A stretch of 24,096 nt of DNA from a virus. Below are positions 14,348-20,782 of this stretch, piece after piece. The stretch spans positions 1 to 24,096 of the IMG/VR virus record IMGVR_UViG_3300000313_000013; one strand, 5' to 3'. Numbering within the stretch: position 1 is the first letter of the stretch; each line of letters begins with the position of its first letter. A program made the translations under genes and the position numbers. The notes beneath the pieces were generated by a model. The model searched no databases. It was not told the origin of the DNA and was given only the letters and a program-made list of their open reading frames with translations.

Positions 14348-14698
14348 ATGGCTAAGGCCGCGAAGGAAAAGGACAAGGAGCCCGAGAAGAAGGGCGGCGC
14401 TACCCCGTTCAAGTCGGTCGAGTTCGGCGTCAAGAAGCTGGCCGAGACCGAGGACCTCAAGGGCATGAAGGCGTCGGACATTCGCGTGCTGCTGCGCGGC
14501 GACGATGAGCTTCGGGAGGAGTTCCGCAAGGACGACAACTGGGACTTCGGCAACCAGAAGAACGTCGACCGGGTCGCCAAGAAGCTGAAGAAGGCGCACG
14601 CCGAACGGCAGGCCAAGCGGGCCGCGGCCAACTCCGCCGGCAAGGACGAGGAGGAGAAGGACGAGAAGCTGGCCGCGAAGGGCAAGGGCAAGAAGTAA
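14348..14698 (+). CDS. Lys/Glu-rich small protein, last early gene
   Basis: This is a 116-residue protein with GGAG before its ATG. Both ends are Lys-rich and low in complexity (AKAAKEKDKEPEKKGG at the start, AAKGKGKK at the end). Between them is a folded-looking helical core (residues 20-85) with FGVKKLAETEDLKGMKASDI and VDRVAKKLKKAHAERQAKRA. The layout recalls small abundant nucleic-acid-binding or nucleoid proteins, but no family is recognised. Codons end almost only in G or C, as in the DUF669-like gene and unlike the helicase gene just upstream, which suggests high expression. A terminator follows. Confidence 0.75.
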   Translation: MAKAAKEKDKEPEKKGGATPFKSVEFGVKKLAETEDLKGMKASDIRVLLRGDDELREEFRKDDNWDFGNQKNVDRVAKKLKKAHAERQAKRAAANSAGKDEEEKDEKLAAKGKGKK

Positions 14699-14715
14699 CA
14701 CCTCGACGGCCGGCG

Positions 14716-14737
14716 GCGACGCGCCGTTAAGCGTCGC
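14716..14737. other. perfect 7-bp inverted repeat in the convergent junction
   Basis: GCGACGC (14716-14722) and GCGTCGC (14731-14737) are separated by eight bases, in the space between the early and late blocks. There is no T-run after either side, so it is not a terminator by itself. It may assist termination or be a protein site. Confidence 0.35.
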
Positions 14738-14745
14738 AAGAAATG

Positions 14746-14776
14746 GGAGGGTCCTCGCGGGCCCTCCTTTCGTTTT
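14746..14776 (+). terminator. rho-independent terminator at the end of the early block
   Basis: A nine-base-pair stem (14746-14754 with 14759-14767, including one G-U pair) closes a TCGC loop and is followed by TTTCGTTTT. It ends the rightward early transcripts. On the minus strand the same stem has one mismatch and only a weak T-rich tail, so it serves leftward transcripts less well. It runs up to the endolysin stop codon. Confidence 0.85.
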
Positions 14777-15347
14777 AGGCTACCGAGCGCGCGATACACA
14801 GGCAACGGGTCATACGACGCACCCAACCGCCCTTGTACTTCGCCCAGGTGCCCGCGTTGCTCTCATACAAGATACGCTCGCCGGCGAACTCCGACAGCAA
14901 CACGTCGAGAGTCGTCGGCAGGTGATAGATCGCGGGTTGCGTCAGGAACGAGGACACGGCCGCCACAGTCATCGGCCCGAGTTCGCCGTCAACCGCGCCC
15001 TTGTAACTCGACCCGAGCGACTGCTGGAGTAGCCGGACTGCCGCGTTGACTCCACTGCCCCACGCGGCATCGATCAACAAGACGCCGATAGGAACCGGCA
15101 AGCGCTCAGTCATCATCTTGCCGGCGTAGTCAGTGCGACAGATGTTCTCGGCGTCCTCGTAGGTCAAATTAGCGATGTCGAGGCTGGGATACGACCCGGC
15201 AGACACACCCCACTTGCTGCCTTTGAGAACGCCGACGCCAACCTCGCCACCGGTCCAATTGCCATGATCGTCGGGGTCTAGGTCGAGAACGCCCGACTCC
15301 TGCGATGCGATGAACGGCCAAACGAGGTCTACTGCTGTGGTGGTCAT
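14775..15347 (-). CDS. GH108-type endolysin
   Basis: This 190-residue protein starts at ATG 15347, with GAGGTGA directly upstream; the open frame extends further but without such a site. The N-terminus has the glycoside hydrolase 108 layout: a helix with the probable catalytic Glu (E17 in ASQESGVLDLDPDDHGNW), a GVGVLKGSKWGVS segment, then IGVLLIDAAWGSGVNAAVRLLQQ. The second half, with VDGELGPMTVAAV, matches the peptidoglycan-binding PG_binding_3 domain. The enzyme would cut the glycan strands of the cell wall at lysis. It has no signal peptide, so export would need a holin; the membrane protein two bases upstream is the candidate. Confidence 0.85.
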   Translation of the reverse strand: MTTTAVDLVWPFIASQESGVLDLDPDDHGNWTGGEVGVGVLKGSKWGVSAGSYPSLDIANLTYEDAENICRTDYAGKMMTERLPVPIGVLLIDAAWGSGVNAAVRLLQQSLGSSYKGAVDGELGPMTVAAVSSFLTQPAIYHLPTTLDVLLSEFAGERILYESNAGTWAKYKGGWVRRMTRCLCIARSVA

Positions 15348-15349
15348 GC

Positions 15350-15652
15350 TCACCTCGACTTCTGTTGAAACGTCGGACGCCGTAGCTCTTCGTCCTTGAG
15401 CACGGCTACGTCTTCTCGAAGCACAGACAGATCGTGCGCCACAGCTGTCTGCCACTGTTGAAACTCCGCGTGCTTCATCGGGTCGAGGTCATGCAAGTTC
15501 TTCACCTCAACCCGCAACGCTTCGATGGCCTGTGCACTGGAGATCAATCCTGTCTCGACGTGGACGGCTACCCCGAAGACGCTGATGGCAAACCCCAGTC
15601 CGGCGAAGATGTGGCCGGCATTGAGCTCCCAAGCGAACTTTAAGGACGGCAC
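15350..15652 (-). CDS. single-membrane-helix protein, holin or lysis accessory candidate
   Basis: This is a 100-residue protein. GTG 15652 is chosen because AGGAGA lies eight bases before it and because the upstream alternative start (15691) falls inside the predicted promoter. Residues 13-31 form one hydrophobic helix (AGHIFAGLGFAISVFGVAV). The rest is a charged, coiled-coil-like helix (KHAEFQQWQTAVAHDLSVLR). The tail ends next to the endolysin start, so the two form a lysis pair. One helix with a long soluble part fits a class III-like holin or a spanin-like protein, but no lipobox or strong family match is visible. Confidence 0.65.
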   Translation of the reverse strand: MPSLKFAWELNAGHIFAGLGFAISVFGVAVHVETGLISSAQAIEALRVEVKNLHDLDPMKHAEFQQWQTAVAHDLSVLREDVAVLKDEELRRPTFQQKSR

Positions 15653-15681
15653 TTCCGAGTCTCCTGTGTCATATTTTCGGC

Positions 15682-15710
15682 AAGATAACACCCCGCCAAT
15701 CTGCAGTCAA
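15682..15710 (-). promoter_or_regulatory. candidate promoter of the lysis genes
   Basis: On the minus strand TTGACT (complement of 15705-15710) and TATCTT (complement of 15682-15687) are 17 bases apart, a good sigma70 match. It lies between the large appendage gene and the lysis pair and yields a short leader that contains the AGGAGA site. This would let lysis genes be expressed apart from the tail operon. Confidence 0.6.
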
Positions 15711-15733
15711 ATACTTGTGATGGTTGGTTATTG

Positions 15734-15752
15734 CATCGTTAATTCATCGTTA
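15734..15752. repeat. direct repeat CATCGTTA x2, one helical turn apart
   Basis: CATCGTTA occurs at 15734-15741 and again at 15745-15752, spaced 11 bases start to start. The pair lies upstream of the -35 box of the lysis promoter, where activator sites often sit. The T before each copy is shared as well (TTGCATCGTTA and ATTCATCGTTA). It is a candidate operator for a late regulator; the protein is unknown. Confidence 0.45.
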
Positions 15753-15763
15753 CTGGGCTGTGA

Positions 15764-17947
15764 TTAGGTGACCACAGACACGGCGACATAGCCGGCAGAA
15801 ACTGGCTGCGCGACGAAGCGGCGGGGCCGCGGGATCACCATTCGATCTGGCGCCTCAAACTGCGCGTTCCATTGCTGATTGATCGAAGGCGAACGCGGCG
15901 CCTTTGGAAATGGCTTGGTAGACTGCACCACCTCGACAAGAACCTCGGACACGCCTACATACGGGTTGACGTTCTTTGCGAGAACTTCGATAGACAAAGC
16001 GTAAACACCCGAGGTCGGGTTAGGATTGTTCGCTATTACTTCGGAGATGAGCCCCGCTACTCCCACGTAGGGGTTAGGATTGTTAGCGACTACCTCCGCC
16101 GACATTTCGTAAATTACGGCTGAGGTATAGGCAACCTTCCACGTCTGCGAGTTAGACACATACAGAGTGGTGCTGTTGCGCGCTAGAACTGTGTAGGTCC
16201 CCGCAGACGGCGCGGTGAACGTGATCGACCAATTGCCGCCACTTGCGGTCGGAGTGATGCCTGTGGTCCACGTGGTGCCGTTGTCTAACGAGTAGTCGAT
16301 ACCTGTTGGGGCGGTGCCAGTGTAGGTGCCGCTAAATGTAGCAGTAGCGCCCGGATCGACCTCCACGGGGGCATTAAGGGTGAGCGGAGCCTGGGCTGCT
16401 CGGTAGTGTGCGAGGACCTGCGCCGACGACAAGCGGTAATTATACAAGGCGGCATTGGACATATTGCCCTGATACCACTCACCAAAGCCACCATCGCCGC
16501 CAAGCAGGAACCCGTTGTTAGTCGTGCCGTGACTGCCATTATTGGTGTTGCTTGCAACCAAGGTCCCGTTGACGTATAGATACTGACCCGACGAGTCCGC
16601 CGTGAAGACTACGTGGTAGGCAGTTCCTGCAGAAGCACTTCCTCCACTTAGGTCGTAACTCCCCCCATTGACGAGAAGCTGGAACTGGTTGCCTGTTACA
16701 CGCGTGCGCCATCCACTGTTGCCGTTGTAAGCGAACCAATTGCCGGAACTACTGACATTCGAGGGCTTGATCCACGCTTCGCACGACCCGGTCGGCTTAA
16801 AGATTGCGGGAGTGCCTGAGCTGGGCACCGTGACGTCCGCGCTTGTCCCCATAAGGATGCTAGGGCCAAGGCCCGCGCTCAACGATGACTGGTTGATCGT
16901 TGCGCCACTAACAGTGCCGTTAAGCCCGGCTACCAGATCGGTGATAGTAGACCCGGAAGTCTCCTTCATCGGCCAATAGGCAACCGGGTTGTCATATAAG
17001 ATCGTGGTGTCATAGCTTGACACCCCGCTCGGCAGAGCTTTGATATACAAGATACCCGCGCCGCTGACCAGCGTCGAAGTGTCACGCACCGAGATGGTGT
17101 GGGTGCCAGCCGTAGAAGCCAGAGTCAGCGAGAACGACCAGTTGCCGCCACTGATGGTCGGGGACGAAGCGCTGACGTAGGACCCGCCGTCGATGGAGTA
17201 TTCCAACGCGGTAGGGGTAGTGCCTGAATAGGTGCCCGACAACGTTACAGTCTGACCGGCCCAATACCCTTGAGTTAGGGAGGTGACATCGATGGACTGG
17301 GAACCAGACAGGGTAGTGATGGCTACATCACTGGCATTGGCTTGGTTGGACCCGTTGGTAGGAGTATTCTGGCTAAGGGCCGCATACCCGGCGGCAGAGA
17401 CGGAACTGTCTGTGATATTGATTAGCCAAGTCGAAGGCTCCGCCTGACCAAGTAACCAGTATCGGAATTTAAGCGAAGTCCCCTGCACCCGTAGGCGCAT
17501 GAGCATAATACTGCCAGCCGATACCCCGGAAATGCCACCTGTTACTGCACCCCCGCTGATGTTTGTATAAGTCCCGCTGACTATCTTATATACATTGAAA
17601 GAAGGGGTTGACCCACTGTAAGCACTAAATGTAACCGCATACCCAGCGGTGGCAGAACTATTGCTTCGGACAATGCCATAAGTTCCAGACCCCCAGCTAC
17701 CGGAAATGGTGGGGATATACTGACCCCACACCATGTCGATATCTGCGGCTGTCCCAGCACCCGTATAGACAACCCCTTCACCATTATTCTTTGAAGTGCA
17801 TGTAAGGGAGTTAGAATGACCGGGCAAAACACTAAAGGCCGCGGCACTCCATGAACCCGTGGCGATGGCCCAGCCACTAGGTAGTGACCCAGCCGTTGTG
17901 GCGTCAAAGCCGTTAGTCGGGTTGTCCGACGAGTATAGCTGGGCCAT
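15764..17947 (-). CDS. receptor-binding/appendage protein with LamG and Ig-like domains
   Basis: This 727-residue protein has AGGAG before the ATG. Layout: an N-terminal beta-rich jelly-roll (about 1-210); an Ig-like domain (215-302); a LamG/concanavalin-like domain (321-517, starting AYWPMKETSGSTITDLVAG and including GQYLYVNGTLVAS); a second Ig-like domain (520-605) clearly similar to the first (both have GTYxGTxPTxxxYSxD and SGGNWS); three 18-residue repeats (618-671); then a short tail. It is Ser/Thr/Gly-rich with almost no Cys and no signal peptide, as usual for phage fibres and adhesins. LamG domains bind sugars, so surface glycan recognition is likely. It is the last gene of the tail operon. 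Confidence 0.82.
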   Translation of the reverse strand: MAQLYSSDNPTNGFDATTAGSLPSGWAIATGSWSAAAFSVLPGHSNSLTCTSKNNGEGVVYTGAGTAADIDMVWGQYIPTISGSWGSGTYGIVRSNSSATAGYAVTFSAYSGSTPSFNVYKIVSGTYTNISGGAVTGGISGVSAGSIMLMRLRVQGTSLKFRYWLLGQAEPSTWLINITDSSVSAAGYAALSQNTPTNGSNQANASDVAITTLSGSQSIDVTSLTQGYWAGQTVTLSGTYSGTTPTALEYSIDGGSYVSASSPTISGGNWSFSLTLASTAGTHTISVRDTSTLVSGAGILYIKALPSGVSSYDTTILYDNPVAYWPMKETSGSTITDLVAGLNGTVSGATINQSSLSAGLGPSILMGTSADVTVPSSGTPAIFKPTGSCEAWIKPSNVSSSGNWFAYNGNSGWRTRVTGNQFQLLVNGGSYDLSGGSASAGTAYHVVFTADSSGQYLYVNGTLVASNTNNGSHGTTNNGFLLGGDGGFGEWYQGNMSNAALYNYRLSSAQVLAHYRAAQAPLTLNAPVEVDPGATATFSGTYTGTAPTGIDYSLDNGTTWTTGITPTASGGNWSITFTAPSAGTYTVLARNSTTLYVSNSQTWKVAYTSAVIYEMSAEVVANNPNPYVGVAGLISEVIANNPNPTSGVYALSIEVLAKNVNPYVGVSEVLVEVVQSTKPFPKAPRSPSINQQWNAQFEAPDRMVIPRPRRFVAQPVSAGYVAVSVVT
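15935..16096 (-). repeat. three in-frame 54-base (18-residue) tandem repeats in the appendage gene
   Basis: Residues 618-671 of the appendage protein consist of three units with exact 18-residue period: EVVANNPNPYVGVAGLIS, EVIANNPNPTSGVYALSI and EVLAKNVNPYVGVSEVLV. A fourth unit has decayed after EVV. The conserved E-V-x-A-x-N-x-N-P suggests one short strand-turn per unit. The DNA copies are similar but not identical, so the array is old enough to have drifted. Confidence 0.85.
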
Positions 17948-17959
17948 TACCGGTGCTCC

Positions 17960-19486
17960 TTACGAGTAGATGATGTAGCCCGGCAGTGCTGCACCTGCCG
18001 CCGACTGACCCCACTGAGCGCCAGTATTGGGATCGGTCTGCGCCATATATTCCACAAACAAAGGCGAAGAGGACAGGTAGGTAGCCGTGCCCGCCCCGGT
18101 CGTGGTGCCAGACTTGATGACGGCTTGAAGCTGTCGAAGGCCCGCGTCATTCTTGGCCGCCAGCGCCGATACCTTGATACCAAGGACCGCTCCTAACGTA
18201 GCCGGGATAGACCCCACAGTGAAAAGGTCCTCGTGCCCCACTACATAGTCCGTATTATAAGCCGTGGCCGGGATCGGCGGATACATATTGGCGATGTCGT
18301 AGTTGGACGGGGAGGACACGCCCATCTGGCAGTAGATGCCCCCGGAGTTGCTTACCAGGGAAGCCACTGTGGAAGTCGGGAAGCCCGACCCATACGACTG
18401 ACCCTGGGTTCCATACCAGCTAGACGAGTTGGTCGAGTTGTAGCCGATACTAGGGTTAAAGTCCGCGAGAATGGCCACCCAGTAGTAAGTGCCTGACTGG
18501 ATGTGCTTGCCGCCGGAGAAGGTGAACGTCTGCGCACCGGACCCAGGATTAGTGATTACCGCGCTGGTATCGATAGGCGCCCCCGTCGGCAGTCCATTGG
18601 TGTCCGCATACACCGCAGCCTGAATGTGGCCGGTGCCGCTGCTACCGAAGGTGATAGTAGCCGAAGTGAGAGTACCCCCCACACCAGACTTGATGCGTTG
18701 ATAGGCAACGTTGTTAGAGCCAGGATTGAAATTCCCCCCGTTGCCACTGTAGCTGGTGACCGAGTAGCTAGAAGGGTTCGGGGTATATTGGACCGAACTG
18801 TTGCCAGTCGCAAAGTTGCGGAAGACGCGATTGTCGCCCAGCCACGTGTTCCACGGAGCGGAACCTGTATTGTCGCCCCAATACCAGTGCATGGACTTCA
18901 AGTAGGTCCCGCCAGCGCCAGTTAGCTGACGGTTCATCGAAAGCGACACCTGAGCCACATACCCCGAAGAGCTGGACCCCTTGGTGTTAACCCCGGTGAC
19001 AGTGAAGACCTGCGCGCCGTTCTTACGGATGGTAACGCTGCCCGCCGAGGCGTCGATCACGCCGCTGACCTCGTAGTAGTCCCACACCGCGCCGCTCATG
19101 TTCGCAACCGCCGCGATGGTGGAACCTAGCTGCGTGCCACCTCGCCACACGCTAAGGTTGCCTGAAATGTCAAACGAGACGTGGAATTGCTCGTTCCCGA
19201 ATTCATCAGCAAAGGAATAGCTTATAGCGATGCGGCTGTCATCGATGTATCCCGCCGACCGAAACCCAAAGAAGAACGTGCTCAGCTTGGTGTTAAAGGT
19301 GCGGTTAGCCGAGGTCGTGCCTCCTCCCCCCGCTTGAGCGCTCAACTGCAAGTAGGGGTCGCCATACGGCCCGCCGGTGTAAATATAGAACCCACCATTC
19401 GTGCTATAGGCGCTAAGCTTTCCGTAGGTAATGAAATCCGAGAAGTTCGGAGAGAAAGAGAAGCTCTCGCAATCACGTAGGGCCAT
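17960..19486 (-). CDS. tail appendage protein
   Basis: This 508-residue protein has AAGGAG before its ATG. It is rich in Gly, Ser, Thr, Asn and aromatic residues and is predicted to be mostly beta. The first ~230 residues read like a concanavalin-type jelly-roll (FHVSFDISGNLSVWRGGTQL, GSVTIRKNGAQVFTVTG). A middle segment, with a TATITFGSSGTGHIQAAVYA-like sandwich, resembles carbohydrate-binding modules. The C-terminus ends SAAGAALPGYIIYS. It lies in a run of appendage genes behind the tail-tip genes and probably forms part of a fibre or decoration involved in host attachment. I do not recognise a specific family. Confidence 0.75.
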   Translation of the reverse strand: MALRDCESFSFSPNFSDFITYGKLSAYSTNGGFYIYTGGPYGDPYLQLSAQAGGGGTTSANRTFNTKLSTFFFGFRSAGYIDDSRIAISYSFADEFGNEQFHVSFDISGNLSVWRGGTQLGSTIAAVANMSGAVWDYYEVSGVIDASAGSVTIRKNGAQVFTVTGVNTKGSSSSGYVAQVSLSMNRQLTGAGGTYLKSMHWYWGDNTGSAPWNTWLGDNRVFRNFATGNSSVQYTPNPSSYSVTSYSGNGGNFNPGSNNVAYQRIKSGVGGTLTSATITFGSSGTGHIQAAVYADTNGLPTGAPIDTSAVITNPGSGAQTFTFSGGKHIQSGTYYWVAILADFNPSIGYNSTNSSSWYGTQGQSYGSGFPTSTVASLVSNSGGIYCQMGVSSPSNYDIANMYPPIPATAYNTDYVVGHEDLFTVGSIPATLGAVLGIKVSALAAKNDAGLRQLQAVIKSGTTTGAGTATYLSSSPLFVEYMAQTDPNTGAQWGQSAAGAALPGYIIYS

Positions 19487-19504
19487 CGGACCGGCCTCCT
19501 TTTC

Positions 19505-19981
19505 TTACCAGAGTTCCTCGTAAACAAGCGTGCCAGTCAGTGAAGTGGCTGCACCCGGCGACGTATCGAGCGACACGATAAGGGCCTGATTGGGCGCAAT
19601 CACGACTCGGTCATCCGGCGGAGGCATATAGACGTAGCCGTTGAGCAGGTTGACCACGCCGGCGTGCAGCTTCAGCGACGAGCCGCCCGTCTGCGTCGCC
19701 TGTGTCGTATCGTTGGTGTGCGCCGAGTTAATCTGTGGCGACGCACTGTTGGGCAACGTCGGGGAAGGCGTCGGCGTAGCACCGCCAGAGCCCGGTGTGA
19801 TCGTCCCACTCATGCGCCGCAGCGTGATGCTGAGGTTCTGGGCGTTGGGAGCCGCTGCGTCCATGCCCACCTCGAAGGAATGAACCTTGATCGCGGCGTT
19901 GGCGCCAGTGTAGATGCCGACAAGGTCTTGAGCAGCAGATACGGACACCTTCTCGAAGACGACAGTGAAAACGCGAGCCAT
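19505..19981 (-). CDS. small tail appendage protein with Pro/Thr linker
   Basis: This 158-residue protein has AGGAGA before its ATG. The first ~60 residues are beta-rich (ARVFTVVFEKVSVSAAQDLVGIY). A Pro/Thr/Ser linker follows (GGATPTPSPTLPNSAS), then a second beta part with YMPPPDDRVVIAPNQALIVS. This looks like a small capping or jelly-roll structural protein, a type often found next to fibre genes in siphophages. No enzyme motif or membrane helix is present. The function is inferred from its place in the tail operon only. Confidence 0.72.
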   Translation of the reverse strand: MARVFTVVFEKVSVSAAQDLVGIYTGANAAIKVHSFEVGMDAAAPNAQNLSITLRRMSGTITPGSGGATPTPSPTLPNSASPQINSAHTNDTTQATQTGGSSLKLHAGVVNLLNGYVYMPPPDDRVVIAPNQALIVSLDTSPGAATSLTGTLVYEELW

Positions 19982-19999
19982 CTTGCTTCTCCTGAGTTA

Positions 20000-20782
20000 T
20001 CAGCCGTTGAACGCGAGGCCCAAAGCAACGCCGCTCTGGGTGGCATCCGGGGTGGCGGGGCCGAGAACCCGGAGATAGTCGAACTGGGCGAACGCGACAG
20101 CAACACCGCTAGTAGAGTAGGTTCCTTGATACCCGCTGGCTGACCAGGTGATCGTCCCCTCGTTCACCCAATTGGAGTTGTTGGTCGGATCATTAGCCGC
20201 GAGGCATTTCTGAAGTGTGTAAACGGTGCTCCCTGTGCAAGACGCGGAGCATGTCGCCACAGAGGAAGCACCTGAGCCCGTGGCGCCCCCGTTGGCTGGC
20301 AGAGTTATCGCCTCCTCAGTCTGGGTGAACAAGACGACCTGATTAGCCCCGGTCAGCTTGCCGGGCACGAAGGTCTTCAGGATGTAGCGAGGCGTCGGCG
20401 TTACCCACTGGGGAGCGACCCCTGTTCCCGTCGTGACGGCTTGCAGCACCTGACCATTGGTGCCGACGCCAAGCCCGGCCCACCCGGTGTGCGTGCGAGC
20501 GATGAGCTCGCCCTCGGTGGCGCTGATAACGTGGTCGAGGAACGCCGTGAAGGACACGCCGGTGGGCAACGCAACGCCACCGGAGATGTTGGCGACGAGC
20601 TGACCGTCTGGCAAGGTCGAGAAGGAAGACGTGCTCCACGTTGAGCCGTTCCACACAGACAAGACGCCGGTGTCAGTCGACCACCACCAAGCCATGCAGC
20701 CTGTGGGAATGTTCGGCGTGGCCGGTCGAGCTGCTGCGAGCCCGTAGCCCAGGTAGTCGGTGATGACTGTGCTATGGCCCAT
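20000..20782 (-). CDS. tail fibre-like protein
   Basis: This 260-residue protein has its ATG overlapping the stop of the hub gene by one base (TAATG), with AGGAG ten bases upstream. It has the Trp-rich N-terminal segment MAWWWSTDTGVLSVWNGSTW, a form seen in phage proteins that cap fibres. A motif WAGLGVGTNGQVLQAVTTG, typical of trimeric fibre repeats, lies in the middle. The C-terminal ~100 residues form a Ser/Thr-rich beta domain with a Cys pair (CSASC). It is likely a fibre attached to the tail hub encoded just before it. Confidence 0.75.
   Translation of the reverse strand: MGHSTVITDYLGYGLAAARPATPNIPTGCMAWWWSTDTGVLSVWNGSTWSTSSFSTLPDGQLVANISGGVALPTGVSFTAFLDHVISATEGELIARTHTGWAGLGVGTNGQVLQAVTTGTGVAPQWVTPTPRYILKTFVPGKLTGANQVVLFTQTEEAITLPANGGATGSGASSVATCSASCTGSTVYTLQKCLAANDPTNNSNWVNEGTITWSASGYQGTYSTSGVAVAFAQFDYLRVLGPATPDATQSGVALGLAFNG

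Noticed and set aside
14237-14826. Minus-strand ORFs crossing the early terminator (14237-14701 and 14263-14826)
   Set aside because: They are low-complexity Leu- or Ser-rich antisense frames of the Lys-rich gene, and they would run through the terminator hairpin.
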